Source of the DNA: Ceratodon purpureus
Taxonomy: Eukaryota; Streptophyta; Bryopsida; Pseudoditrichales; Ditrichaceae
Reading direction: 5' to 3'
DNA: 64,000 bases
Assembly (NCBI GenBank): GCA_014871385.1
Contig: CM026426.1
Coordinates: 95,896,572-95,960,571 of the forward strand
The notes under the pieces are model-generated. The model saw only the letters and a program-made list of their open reading frames with translations. It had not been told where the DNA came from and did not search any database. Numbering within the stretch: the stretch's first letter is position 1; every line of letters starts with the position of its first letter. The position numbers and the translations under genes are program-made. Positions 47,530 to 59,637 of the stretch are shown one piece after another.

Positions 47530-48065
47530 ACGTCGACTGCACGGTTTTCAAAATAGACGTCCGACTTGGCTCTGGACGTCCAGACGTCCGACTTGGACGT
47601 CCTTCGTCCCAGACGTGGCGTCCCCAACGCTCCAGAATGACATCGCGGTAAAAAAAATACGACCGCGGGTGGGTAAAAAATATCCGACCGTCCGATCGGT
47701 CGATCTCCCCATGCGGCCACATCTTCGCCGTCGTGTCGCGGAGACGGTGGCGGAGACAGCCGCGGGGTCGCCGGCGACGGCCGCCCTTCGATCCGACGGC
47801 CACAATGCAGCCGTTTTGGGCCATTGTGGGCCGTCGGATGAGGGCGGCAGTCTCCGCGGCCGATCGCAGGTACGGCCACGCGGTCGGCCCGTCCGCGGCC
47901 GCTCCGGTCCGACGGCCACGATCGAGCCGCGACAGTCGCATCGTGGCCACCCAATTCCGGCGCCCATCGAGGGCCGTTGGATTGGGCGGCCGTCTGCGCG
48001 GACGGCACTCCTCGGCCGTCTCCGCGGCCGTTCGCGCGGACGGCCGCGAAATATAAAAAAAAAAC
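47530..48065. other. GC-rich hairpin-forming region
   Basis: GACGTCC words (47540-47640), then about 350 bp dominated by GCGGCCGTC and GGAGACGG motifs in both orientations. One clear hairpin: ATCCGACGGCCCACAATG-like arm at 47791 pairing with 47821-47839. All six frames are open by composition, so apparent Arg-rich proteins are artefacts. It flanks, and shares its GCGGAGACGGCCGCGAAATA end with, the foldback elements. Confidence 0.55.
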
Positions 48066-48070
48066 ACCCG

Positions 48071-48219
48071 AATCTTGAAATGTTCATAAATTCTTCAAAA
48101 CGTATCCAAATCCGGATTATGAGGTGTTTTTTGGCATCTACATTTCCTGTAGATGCCAAAAAACATCTCATAAGTCTAATTTGGACAAGTTTTGAAGAAG
48201 TTACGAAAATTTGAAGATT
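48071..48219. mobile_element. 149-bp foldback element, copy 1
   Basis: Arms of about 70 bp: AATCTTGAAATGTTCATAAA... GGCATCTACA pairs with TGTAGATGCC ... AAGATT, about 85% complementary, with a tiny loop. It is followed by GAGTTGAGGGATCAGCCGTC. The same arrangement recurs 272 bp downstream. Confidence 0.8.
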
Positions 48220-48342
48220 TCGGGGAGTTGAGGGATCAGCCGTCGGCGGAGACGGGGCCGACCCCGTGGACGGCCGTGGAGACGGTCTGCTGTCCGCGGC
48301 GACGGCTGCGGAGACGGCCGCGAAATAAAAAGAAAACCCCCC

Positions 48343-48490
48343 AATCTTAAAATGTTCATAACTTCTTCAAAACGTATCCGAATTGGGCTTATGAGGTGTC
48401 TTTTGGCATCTACATTTTTTGTAGATGCCAAAAAACATCTCATAAGTTCAATTTGGACGAGCTTTGAAGAAGTTACGGAATTTGAAGATT
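48343..48490. mobile_element. 148-bp foldback element, copy 2
   Basis: Same foldback as 48071-48219, about 88% identical, again preceded by GACGGCCGCGAAATAAAAAG and followed by GGAGAGTTGAGGGTCGGCCG. The two copies with their GC-rich flanks form a 272-bp direct repeat. Confidence 0.8.
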
Positions 48491-48619
48491 TCGGAGAGTT
48501 GAGGGTCGGCCGTCGACGGAGACGGGGGGGCCGACCCCGCTGACGGCCGTGGAGACGGCCTGCGTCCGCGTGGAGGCGGGGTCTCGCAAGGCCTTTCCTC
48601 TTCTCTTGGGTTTGTCTAG

Positions 48620-49935
48620 AGACGGCCTCCCCTTTCCTCCTCCCCTCGTCCAACCTTGACAAAAATAATTCCATTTCGATACTCTAAAACATAATCATTA
48701 CCGAATTAGAAATTTCAGACATATCCTTGAAATCATGGAAAATGTCCTAAAGATCTTGTAATCAGGATTGTGGGATCCGCCTTGATGTTGGGGTATACTT
48801 TAGAAGGAGATATTTATGTCGTTCAATTGTTGGTGCTCTACTATGGTTTGCAAACACAATCTCAATGTCTAGAAGGAAGAATACATTTGTTTTGGAAATG
48901 AAATCATGGCCCATGGGCCTGTAGAAGAGGGAGGTATACAATGGGGGGTACAACTTAAAAGATAATGAGAAGCTAATAAAAAATAATATACTTTTATTTG
49001 AAGACATTATTTTGTCAGGTAATAAAATTAAAGGATAACTCGACATGGATTTCTCTTACATTAATATGACAAGTTTGTATGTTTTTGACTTTAATTTTAT
49101 ATGGCAAGACAAATCCTTTTTTTCATGAATGGAACATTGGAATTAAATATAGGATAAACTTGAAATTTAGAAATGAATTTGAATGAGAGGATTTGGAAGG
49201 TATGTTGTAGAGGAGGTAACACTTAGAAATAGAATTCAAATCATATTAGATAGAGGTTGAAATTCTGTGAAGGAGGTTGGAGGACACATTAAATAGAATT
49301 GAGGATTGTAAATTTGAATTAAAAGTCGAAGATGGTGGACAAAAAATTCATTATAAGTGATAGAAGATAGAAATTTAAATACAACAATTTTTAGTCTTAA
49401 TAATAAATAAATTGATTAATTAATTAAAAAACCAAGTAATCTGACAAGGATGGATGTTTAATTTTAAAAGGTGAGTGAATTTTGAAGGTTTGGGAGTTGA
49501 CATTAAGAGAACTGTTTCTTTCTTTTGAAATGAAGGATATGCTAGAATTACATTTGAGTACTTGGGCTAGTGAATGCCACATTGTTTGCCTTCCATTCCT
49601 TTTAGACAAACACTGAGTCTCTATGGCTTAGAGTTTAACAAATCTCGTCAATTTTTTATTCTGAGATTTATGAATTTTTTTTCTATCTTAAAGGTGATTC
49701 AAAATCATTATTTTTATGAATGAAGGACATAACATGTGCATTCATCTGAATGTGGAAATACAAACACATACTTCATAGCCAAAAATAATATCTATTATGA
49801 TCAAACAACTCATTTCTTTAAAATCATTGGCATTCATATTAATATTCCATTCTTAGTATTCTATTGTTCTCGATCCCAGCTTATGTAAAGAATAGAGTAT
49901 TACTACAGAATGCTTCTATAAAAAATACGAAGAAG
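48620..49935. other. AT-rich stretch, nothing recognised
   Basis: No repeat unit, coding or RNA gene seen. It ends at a polypyrimidine tract and ATTCAG (about 49974) that would serve as acceptor for the hAT C-terminal exon. Confidence 0.4.
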
Positions 49936-49973
49936 TAATGGATAATTTATATTTGTTTTTTTTTTATTCAGGT

Positions 49974-52169
49974 AAGTGTAGGGTAAATACTCGAAGTGGT
50001 TCGAGTATGTCGACGATCTATTCAACCAAACCGAGGGGGTGCGTAATCATGCACGCGCAAGCCAGTCAAACAATCCGTGATGATGGATTCTGGCATCAGT
50101 GTGACAACTTCAAGCACCTGGTGAAACCAGCCCTGGTAGCTCTCAGAACGTTCGATGGAAACCAGCCCGCAATGGGCAAGGCATGGGTTACAATGAGCAA
50201 CCTAAAGGATCACGTGTACAGTCTCCGAGGAGATCCTTGCTTTTTCCCACCAGACATGGCAACAAGGCTGGAGAGGCGATTCGACCGTAGATGGGACATG
50301 ATGCACACCGATCTTCATTATGCCGCGGCGCTCTTGAACTCTTAGACCAAAGGGCATCGCGCCCTACATGCCATAGGAGAAGCGAAGGCGGCACTCAATT
50401 GGGTGTTTCGTCAGGTGGGTGGGCAAATGGGAATTCCATTTGCCGAACTCGTGGCAGAGATTACCTTGTTTGACGAGGAACGTGGCCCTTACAGCCCCGA
50501 AGTGACCATTGATATTGCAGCAGCAAATCTAGAACCCCATCAATGGTGGCAAAGGATTGGGGGGGGGAGGGGGGGCCCTTGGCAATCATTGCGAAGCGCA
50601 TTTTATCTCAGGTCTGCTCCGCCTCATCGTGTGAACGGAATTGGAGCATGTATTCGTTTGTCCACAACAAGGTACGCAACCGCCTGGGGGTGGAGAAGTC
50701 AGAGGCCTTGGTGTACATTTATACGAACAGCAGACTCCTCCGTGAACGACCAAAGCCCAACCCCCTGAGATGGTACGAGAACAATGCATGGTGAGAGGAG
50801 TCAGATCCAGAGAGAGATCCAAGCAAAGAGGACGGAGATGACGACGATCATACATACCGGATGACCACGCAGACGGTGAGGATGATGATGTCTGGGGACA
50901 TGATCACGATGACGTTAACATGAATGGGCCCAACGACGGTAATGGCAACAAGGGTGATGACGCTAACCGCAACGGTCCTCGTGACCGCAACAACCACAGT
51001 GATAACGGTGATGCGTACGACTTCAACAATGAACCAGAATATGACCAAGAAAACCCGGACATGAACATCCACGGCGACGAATTACCCACACTCCCGGTTT
51101 TTGATGAAGCGGCTAATGCAGAAGGAAGAGACGCATGTGGCAAAGGAGATGCTGTTCTAGTCCATATCAATCCCGATAACAATGACAGGGTTACGGATGA
51201 TTCCTCCAGCGAGGACCATCTTGGCAACAATAACCATGCTGGCAATGATGACGAGGACAATGACAAAGGGGTTGATGGAAGTCATGGACGGGCTGCAGAT
51301 GGACCTCATTGGACCGGTCTCGTTAGTGGAGAGGGCAACTGGGCAACAGGTTCAGCACAAGGAGACTCAAGCTTACCCCAAGAGATTCCTCCTGCTCAGG
51401 AGAGAAGGACCGTTCACGCAATCCCCATGCGGACTATGCCTCCATCGCAACCCACTGATATGGGGGGTAACGAAGCAGATACAATTGTGGATAATGGCTT
51501 GGCTCGGAGGCCCACGGGTTCAATGGGCGCAAAAATAGCTAGATTCCTTAGATCATCTGCAGTGGCAAGGCCTCCACTCTATCGAGCTCGTGGTAGTCGA
51601 CGTGGCGCCTCCACCGTCAACTAGAAGGCCGTGACGCCAGCTATAGACGACGCCATACAGAGTGTAGTCAAGCGTGGTGCGAAGAAGTCCACAGAAAGGG
51701 TTATTAGAAAACCACCATCACAAGAACCCCGTGGGAGAACACAAAGACAAGCAAAAGAACAGGAGCTGATCCCCTCCCATTCTATAGAGGGTACACTGAA
51801 GGTGGGCCATCTTCTGGAACTGGGGTTGTTTGCACACGCGGAATCAGTGAGGATGGCATCACATCCATCGGTAATGGAGGGAAGGAGAGGCCTATGAAGC
51901 GCCTGGTAAGTGCCAGAGATGGCAATACGTGGGAAATTTCCATCCAAGTGCACAATATTACATCGGAGGTGGAAGGAGAGGTACGAGCTCCAGTGGTCGA
52001 TGATTCTGAGGATGAAGGTGACAACGAGCGCTCAGATGAGGAAGACCCAGATTGTGATGAGGCGCCAAATGACGAGGATGTGATTATGTGGCAAGAATTG
52101 GGGCCCACTTTGCCTAAGAAAAAACAACCTTCACGCAAGAAAAAAGCCCGCAAGACACGGACAAAATAG
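49974..52169 (+). pseudogene. hAT transposase C-terminal half with acidic tail
   Basis: After a pyrimidine-rich acceptor comes DDGFWHQCDNFKHLVKPA and MGKAWVTMSNLKDHV, the helical part of the hAT core. One TAG (about 50343) and then, after a frame change in a G-rich run near 50560, KRILSQVCSASSCERNWSMY, VHNKVRNRLGVEK follow, the hAT C-terminal dimerisation motif. A stop and frame change near 50790-50850 lead into a very long tail (50870-52169): Asp/Asn/Gly-rich, then Ser/Pro, ending in a Lys-rich KKKARKTRTK. The tail itself changes frame near 51620 and 51895. The N-terminal finger and the first acidic catalytic residue are not present, so this is a 5'-truncated DNA transposon copy. It could be the same family as the N-terminal piece at 6439. 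Confidence 0.7.
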
Positions 52170-52499
52170 ACTGTGGTCACTTTTTTAGCGCATGAAGTAG
52201 CAGTAAATCTAACCATAAAATCTATCGGCTAAAACCCCAAAAAGAATACTACTTTGTTTTTAAGTTTTTTTTTTTTTTTTTTCTAGTACCTTCTTATTAC
52301 GTAGACATATACTCTTACTTAGAGACAACCTAGTTCAGTATCTCCCACTCAAACGAATTGTATGGTTGTGCTCTATATTAATTTTTGAGCGCTAAATGCG
52401 GTTAATATATTTCCAATGAGTCATTGACCAGTGATTTTTTTTTGTATTCTCTTCAATATACAAGTGTGCCCTAGTCAAAACTATATGTAACGCTGCATA

Positions 52500-52850
52500 T
52501 CCGGGCGCGTGCACAGGGACGAGCGCGTATAAGAAGGCGGGCGAGAGCACATAGACGGACGCGTGCACGGTCACGGGCGCGTGAAGCGTGCAGGCGCGTA
52601 CAGATAACCGGCGCGTGCAGGATTACGGGCGCGAGCACGTGGACACGGGCGCCTGCAGCCTCGTTGGGCGGGCCCGAACTGGGTTAACGAGCGCGCACAC
52701 GAGCACAGGCGCGCACACGCGGGCACGGGCACGGGCAGTCTCGTTTGGCGCGTGCGAACGCGGCGGACGGGCGCGTGTGGAGTCCGTGTTTGGGCGCGTG
52801 TGGAGGCCTTGTACGCGCGCTTGTACGCGTTTACAGGCGCGATCATCCAA
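52500..52850. repeat. CpG-rich array A6, inverted orientation
   Basis: GGGCGCGTGCA and CGGGCGCGAG words: the reverse complement of the arrays at 0-6 kb. Directly followed by a TATA-like box and the kinase gene. With A7 (54790-55135, C-rich on plus) it brackets the kinase gene in inverted orientation. Confidence 0.7.
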
Positions 52851-52856
52851 GGGGAG

Positions 52857-52865
52857 CATAAAAGG
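52857..52865 (+). promoter_or_regulatory. TATA-like box ahead of the kinase gene
   Basis: CATAAAAGG at the edge of array A6, 180 bp before the ATG at 53037. Leader motif TTGGGTGGGGGGGAA at about 52980, as in the hAT leader. Confidence 0.45.
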
Positions 52866-53036
52866 CTCCCCTTAACCCTTATTTTCTACTTTTCAAAGTC
52901 TCCTCTTCCAGGTGGCTCCTTGTTCTAGCTCGTGACTCCACGTGCTCTGCTTGGAACTGCAGGAAGTGGGAGCAATCAGATTGGGTGGGGGGGAACTTTT
53001 GTTTTTTTTTTTGGTGTCCAATTTATTATTCCAACT

Positions 53037-54663
53037 ATGTCGGTCTCTCGTGGATCCGGGAAACGTCCTGCGTACTAAGATCTTGATGCTCCTGTAGATG
53101 AGGTGGTGGCATCCTCCACAGCACCATCTCATACAGGCTCAAACCCGTCATCGAGCTCATCGGGAAGAACCGGAAATGGGCGAGTGAGAAGAACCCGGAC
53201 TACCCTCCTCCTCGGTACCAGGATTTCGTTCGAGTGCTAACATTGGAGTGGTACGAATGTCGTAAATGGGAGGCGATTACCCGTACATATGTTGACAAGG
53301 GTGAAGGGGAATTAAAGCATTAAAGAACCACTTGGAAGAGTATTTGTGGAAAAAACTGAATAATTCCGAGAGATATAAAAATTGTATTAATTACTATCAT
53401 TACCCTAAGTGGATGGACCAACAAATAATTACAAACACTACGAACATTGTGCATGTGTTTGAGTGTGTCAACAAGAAGCCGAAGGAGGGCTACTCGCAGG
53501 CGCAGAAGGAGGAGATAGAGAAGCTCGAATATGTCTAAGATTCGTGCAAAAGATTCTTAAGTAATAGGACGGGGGTGAGTCCATGGCTTGAAGTTGGACT
53601 GAAAAGCGCAATGGATAAATACTTGTAGGGAGTAGTGGTCTCGGTTCCAAGAGGGGTCAAGTTGGTTCCGCTGTCAGGCATAAGGGAAGGCGGGTATGGT
53701 AAAGTCCGAAAATTACATATTGTTGGCATGGAAACCATACCTGAGACTTGTCTCTTTGCGGGGAAGATGTCCAAGGATACTGACGAGACCCAGAAGCGGT
53801 ACGAGACAACAATAGAAGCCATGGTTTGCAGGATTGACCATCCCGGCGTTATTAAGTTTTTTGCGGTCAATGACTGGACGATGGAAGCCTACACGCTTTG
53901 GTGGAATGGGGATTGCCTTCAGAATTTTCTAAACAGGTTTAATTCAAATATCAGGGAGGGTACTCAGAACAGTAACATCCACAAGCAGACAGATCAACCC
54001 ATGGAAACACGTGACCGTGTTAAGGCCTTCCGCACCCATAGGGCCAAGCTAGCTTGGGCACTGATCTGTATTATGGACCGGGTCCATAAGGGGTATTTGC
54101 AGCATAATGACATCTCCCCGGGAAACGTCTTGCTTCACTTCCCAGAGGATAAAGTGAGCCAAGTTTACATTGGAGTATGCGATTGGAGCATTGCAAGTTG
54201 CACTTGTGAGACAACTCCTTCAAGGTATGGTTACCCAACTGCAGCGGCGCGTAAGGCTGTCTTCAATGAACGTGGTACTTTTGTCGCTCCGGAGTTGTGG
54301 TACACTTATGGTAAGCCAAATTCGGAGACCTCATTGGAAACTCTAAGGAGGAGACATCTATATACGCAGGCTGCTGATGCGTACTCGGTTGGAGTGGTAG
54401 CAAATATGATTTGGAAGAACGAGGACAACTTCGATCTTTTCAAGGATGCAGCGGGGAAGGCTAGATTTGCAGTGGTGTTGAAGGAGCTCACAAATCCTGA
54501 TCCCATGAGCCGCTCCACCTTGTAGTTGGCCCACGCTACTCTAACATTCCCTCCCTACAATTTCCAGATCCCAGAGTGTTGTTATCGCAAACATATTTAG
54601 AATTACGCAAGTAGTGACAGCAATGTGATATTCCCAGTTCTCCATAAGAGGGGACATTCTTTG
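53037..54663 (+). pseudogene. protein kinase gene, decayed
   Basis: ATG at 53037 (MSVSRGSGKR), then a Ser-rich stretch, a segment with KWASEKNPDYPPPRYQDF and LEWYECRKWEAITRTYVDKG, and (after one missing base near 53313) LKNHLEEYLWKKLNNSE. The kinase domain starts near 53660: GGYGKVRKL loop, FAGKM (Lys), HPGVIKFF, HNDISPGNVLL catalytic loop (HND in place of HRD, metal-binding Asn kept), CDWS where DFG is usual, FVAPELW for APE, DAYSVGVV. The C-terminal lobe passes a TAG at 54523 (STL|LAHATL fits the last kinase helix) and ends near 54663. Other stops: TAA at about 53076 and 53536, TAG 53626 and about 54598. It resembles Ser/Thr kinases with an unusual metal-binding motif; substrate unknown. 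It is bracketed by inverted CpG-rich arrays, like transposon cargo. Confidence 0.65.
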
Positions 54664-54789
54664 TAAGTGGTTTACTGCCACAATTTTGCAATACTTTTCA
54701 ATAAACATTGGACTTCACAATTGCCCTCTCCTGATATGCATGGCCTCTCTTGTGATGTTGCCCGAGGTCGCTCTTTCCCTACTAACCTA

Positions 54790-55135
54790 CAGCGCTCGCG
54801 CCCGACCGCTCGCGCCTGATGCAGCGCACTCGCCCGAACGCACACGCCCAATACTGTACGCGCCCGCTGCAGCGATCGCGCCCGATCTAGGCTCGCGCCC
54901 ACATGACCGCGCCCGATAAGTGTGATCGCGACTGTCAACAAGATCGCGCCCGCCGCGACGCTCGCATCCGTTTGCGCGCGCACGCGCGCGGCCGAAACGA
55001 CGCACGCGCTCTCGCTCTCCCGCACTCCTGCACGCACCCGTGAGAGCGCGTTTGCCCGGATGCTCGCGCCTGCCATACTGCCCGCGCCCACATGCACTCG
55101 CCCGTAACCGCGCTCGCGCCCGCACTAATTCAGCG
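54790..55135. repeat. CpG-rich array A7
   Basis: CGCTCGCGCCCG repeated about every 20 bp on the plus strand, orientation opposite to A6 and the same as A1-A5. About 130 bp after the end of the kinase frame. No TATA box or gene follows directly. Confidence 0.7.
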
Positions 55136-55139
55136 CTAG

Positions 55140-56785
55140 GTAAATTCGTTTTACCTTTACCGTAAGTCAACCGGTCAACGCCCTTATGTGATGGACATGG
55201 GGGTGTGTCTTGTCACCATGACGGACTAACGGACTAACGGACGGTCGGTCTGTTATGACAACCATGGTTACATTTTATGCAACTGTGGTTTTATGTTGGA
55301 ATTCTTCGACGGTAAGAGGATCCCAACCGTTCAGCATGCACATGTGAGCATGCAATATCAGAAAGCAGGTATGTGGGTGAAGTCGTTAACATTGACTTTG
55401 ACTTTGTGACGTGGGATGAAGATCTCAAGTTCCTTTGAAGTTCAGTAGTTTAAGTTATACAATCAGATTTTCACGATAATGTTCCATTTGTAGACGTCAG
55501 TTACATCTGTCACTGCTAAGATGTGGTCGTCATTTTCGAGGGAAAAAGTTATCAGAGTATTCTGCTAATCTATTATACAAATGAGCATGGTTTGTCTCAC
55601 TCGACGGTTCCGCGCCGGAATCCGTCGAGGAGACACCGATGCTACGACACGTGGACATGCACGCCTAGGTACCCTCATGCAGGCTGCAGTTCCCCATCTC
55701 CGTTGCTGCTGTGCTGCATGCTGCCTGCGTATGCCTCCTATGCGAGTGCCGCTCGGAATTGGTCTGCGCGCACACCGACCCATCTGCTCACCATCTTGCA
55801 CCAAGACGAAGTCGCCGGAGGAAACCGTCTTTGGGTAAGCTTCTTTTTTGTATGCATTGGCTGAGGAGTGCGGGATGGTTGAATTGGGATTCTCGGGTTT
55901 TCAACTGGGTTTTGGTTTGGCTTGGAGGGGGACGTTGGATTCTCGAGCCGAGCAATGGAGCACATGAATCTTTCGTGGAATTCGTTCCCTTTGTGTTGTC
56001 GAGTTCAACGATGTGGAGGTTTCGGCCGAGGAGTTCATGAGTTGTGGCTCTCTCCAAGGCTTCAGGGATACCAGGGACATTGGCGGAGGGATTGTTTCTT
56101 GAATGTTCTGCGGACTTGGAGGAGTAGGTCTGGAATTTCATTGATTGGCAGTTGTGAAGGTTTTTTGAGGATTAGTTTAATTTCAATGGGGAGTGTTTCT
56201 ATGCGCGCGGAAGGGTTTTTTTGTGAATGTCTTCAGCTATGTCGTTTTTCTGAGATAATTTACAGGTGTGGCGATTATAACGGCTCTTCGCATCGTTAGC
56301 CGAGCCGATTCAGGAAATTAATGTTGGAGGTTTTGGTTGTGGGGGTACGTGTGATGGTGATACTAATCCAGGGAATGGTTGATGAGAATCGCTTTGTGGT
56401 TTTGCTGGAATTTATCTTTGATCCTTATCGGCATTTATGGAGTAACTGTTGACTGTGGATGTTTGATAGAGTCCTGGTTGGGTATTCCTGTTCTCTGCCG
56501 CAATTGTCGTAGGTGTTACTTGACGTTGTTTACGGTTTGAAGTTTTAGTTGGGAATAATTTTTTTTGTTGAACTTGGTTAAGCTGATCTTCGGATTTTGA
56601 CGATCATCTTTCAGTTGAACGCAATTCTCTCCCTGTCGTTAGGATTTTGGTATCAAGGATGAAGTTTATTCTTGGCAAGTAGTTCTTGTATGCGTCAATT
56701 TCATAATCTAGACTTTACACTGTCTTGATTTATGCGCAGAATTTATAGATTTTGATATGTGTGTCTCTGCTCTTTCGTGAACAAG
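55140..56785. other. likely 5' flank and leader of the plastid-type gene
   Basis: Between 55590 and 55835 an Arg/Ala-rich open stretch ends at a good donor (CTTTGG|GTAAGC at about 55836), which could be a 5' leader exon of the gene starting at 56786. The rest (56.0-56.78 kb) is T/G-rich intron-like sequence. No repeat recognised. Confidence 0.35.
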
Positions 56786-57730
56786 ATGGCGGCATTATCT
56801 GATAATCTGACGTGTTCTCTAATGAGGGGCAACAGTAACCCTTTGCCAAAGATAAATGGCAGCACTTCTTTCTCCGTTACTTACAGTTTTGAGCCCAGCA
56901 TGCTATACAATGTGAAACGATCCAAGTGCTCAGGTACACTTCAGATTTTTGAGACTATAGTGGCATCTGTTTCATTTCCTTGACTTTTTTAGTGGCTTAC
57001 GTCTTATTTTTTGAGTCTAATTTCTAACCAGCGTACGTCTAATTTTCCTCTGAGGGTCTTTCATTTTTATGTGATTGGCTGGGGTTGGCGGATAATCAAG
57101 CCTTTGACGGTCAGGTTTTCTGTTATTTGTTCAGCTATGCCCCTACATCTTGCTGATGGTTGTTACATGGATTCATCTACACGGATTTTGGGCAAATAAA
57201 AAATCGTGCCAATGTAATTCTTGTCATTGAATCTAATGTGATTTGTGCTCTTCTGGGTGTTTTTTTGCAGTCCACGCAAGAGCAGCCAAACAGTCTGGGC
57301 AATTGTCGCACTCCTTGCGTACGGATGAATCACTTGGTACTGCAGTGAGGTGATTCCTATAAAAGACTGAATATCTATTTTTGTTCCAGTTGTATTGGAG
57401 ATGGAAGTACGTAATACTCGTGGTGGTCTCTAGATACTCAATACCATTGTGAATTCTTTCTTAAGAAAGTATTTTTCAAATTCTGTAGAAATTGGTAAAT
57501 GTTTGCCAATGCATCATCTATGCAATGTGTGGTCTCTCAGGAAGTCCTGGCCAAGGCAACAGTTCTCGAAGAGGCTGGTTTGCTCTGCTATGGATGCTTC
57601 AATGGGTGGTTCAGATCCTGGTTACTTTCTTATGTACGCCACTCTCCAGTTGCTTTTGAATGCATTTTTGATGCATTCGCTTTTGAACACAGAGAAGTTG
57701 TATCGAGTTACGTTCTTGCACACAGGTTGA
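56786..57730 (+). CDS. probable plastid-targeted protein, N-terminal exons
   Basis: ATG at 56786 in a strong plant context (ACAAGATGGCGGC). Exon 56786-56933 (donor CAG|GTACAC) reads MAALSDNLTCSLMRGNSNPL. Exon 57271-57349 (acceptor GTTTTTTTGCAG, donor GAG|GTGATT) gives VHARAAKQSGQLSHSLRTDE. The exon from 57541 (acceptor GTCTCTCAG) gives SWPRQQFSKRLVCSAMDASM and GGSDPG. Phases agree across all joints. A Ser/Arg-rich, acid-poor start followed by RLVCSA is what a chloroplast transit peptide and cleavage site look like. The third exon either ends at GATCCTG|GTTACT or reads on as a hydrophobic stretch to a TGA at 57730. No mature domain is recognisable, so the gene may be cut off here. Confidence 0.45.
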
Positions 57731-58267
57731 TTAGTTGAACAGCTGTTTGTGAAATCACGTTAGACCAATAAATGTTTAGTAGCAAACCTTTCCACGGATT
57801 TTACTGACATAGAACGCTTTCTCTCTAAGCAAGGGCAAAGCGACAGCCGTGTAAAATATACCAGTACTATCGACGTGAATTCAAAATCCATCACAGGGGA
57901 ATGGATATAATATACTTCATATTTAATTTTAATTTTTTTTAATAAAATTATTTGAAGTTTCTAAAAGTCCTTAATATTAATCTAATGACAACGTGCTCAA
58001 CGGCACGGGTCCCACTAGTCTGTCTTTATAAGTCCACTGTGCCTTATTTTTCTTTTTTTTTCTTCAGTACTGCTCTTTGCTGAAGCTTTCTAACAGTGAA
58101 CTGGGACCAGGATGTTTTAAACCAATGCATTCTATTCAATATTTAAATGCGTTTTAGTTCAGGAGAATGCATGTGTTTGGTTGATAGGTCTAACGGAGAG
58201 AAGTCGGTTCATGTGTAGCTGTTAGCGGATGTGTTCGTGCTATTGGAAGTCTGTAATATCGTAGAAA

Positions 58268-58951
58268 ATGGAGAGGGAAATTATTCCAGTAGATTTCGTA
58301 GAGAATGTTTTGGAGAATCCGGGTTCGTCTAAGACGAATGCAGTATCCGGAGAAGAGGATGGCTGAGGCAGAGGAACCAACGAGGGGACTTCTAGTCGGC
58401 TATCGTCAGTGGAGGGTGTGACCACTGAATGAGAAGATGCTCGCGGTGGATCGCAATCATCTTCAGAATATGAATACGAGATTCCGGAGACCCAACCTAC
58501 TGCATTTGAACCGCATAATTTTGGATTACGACGTCGCTTGAAGAGGAAGCCGGATCAGGAGTTGGTGTCCGGTGGAGATGTTGAGGGTAAGAGTGCACGT
58601 CCTAAACATTTGGTTTCTGTGCCTGCGCAGGATGGTGTCAACTCGGCGAAGGAGCCTATGTACAACTGAGACATTTTAAAAAAGTATGCAGTTGATGGCG
58701 ATCCAGAGTCGGATTTGATGAAGCTAACAATGGAAGAGTTCCTTTGTCAGACGGAAGTGGACGACAATGAGTTCGGTTCTTCAGAGGATTTGCAGAGCAT
58801 TTTTTTAGAGTCTTTAAACTCGCCTTACTCAAACGAAGAGCAGAAGAAGCGTTGGAAATTGCGCCATAATCGATTCGTTGAGGTGATGAAGAGGAGAAAT
58901 CTGCGAGAACAAAAGGAAACTATCGAAGGAGGCTCCGTGCTCAAGAAATGA
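58268..58951 (+). pseudogene. acidic protein frame with three in-frame TGA codons
   Basis: One frame of 227 codons from the ATG at 58268: MEREIIPVDFVENVLENPGS, a Ser/Glu-rich region, then EIPETQPTAFEPHNFGLRRR, LKKYAVDGDPESDL, MKLTMEEFLCQTEVDDNEFG and a Lys/Arg-rich end with RNLREQKETIEGG. Stops only at 58364, 58430 and 58667, all TGA and each replaceable by CGA (Arg). No frameshift. Possibly a nuclear regulator-like disordered protein or the first exon of a mobile gene; not recognised. A pyrimidine-rich region about 200 bp upstream could be promoter or leader. Confidence 0.5.
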
Positions 58952-58959
58952 TCTGAAAT

Positions 58960-59635
58960 GGGTGCGTATTAGACATACCCCTAAACCACATATGTGTTCT
59001 CTAAACTAGATCTGTTGCCAGTATCAATTTGGGTTAGACTGGGAATGCAATGTCCATATTGTATATGGTTATGTCTGTTATATTCACTCGGTCTAGAGTG
59101 TCATCCCGGTCCAATGACATGTCTTTACTTCGTTTTACATTGTATAGTGTTGAAACTCTAAGACATGGACACGGCAAGTGCTCAAGTCTAATGTGCTGTA
59201 GTGTTATGGAATTCGTTTCTTCATTTATTCATCTCATTCTCTGGTTAGTTAACGAAAATACCAATATTTCCAAACAATGCAAAGGTAATATGAACTTCAT
59301 GTGGAAAGAATTAGATCTCTTTGTTGGAGCAGACGCTCACGTTGAGAATTGTGGCGATCATTTGATTCCCCACAATGACTTAATGCACATGTAATCTGAC
59401 ATTTTTTGAAAGAAAACTGGTGAGCGATGTTGTACTCAAACTTTTTTGAAATTTTTTTCTCCAAAAGCAGATTACGTACTCCAAAGAATAGGAGGTATTG
59501 AAGTACAGTTGAACTGAATTTCAGATCGGAGCAGTGGGAGACGAAGCCTTCAGAAACTACACGCCAAGGAATGCTATAATGATCAATAGAGTTTTACGAA
59601 AGAAGATGATCACCGTTTACATTTGCTACTCCTAT
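58960..59635. other. no supported gene
   Basis: Mixed AT-rich sequence. An open stretch at 59050-59394 has no family features and no splice support. Confidence 0.35.
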
Positions 59636-59637
59636 TA

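Noticed and set aside
47384-48214. A 276-codon Arg-rich frame at 47.4-48.2 kb.
   Set aside because: It runs through GC-rich hairpins and a foldback element; overlapping frames on both strands are equally open.
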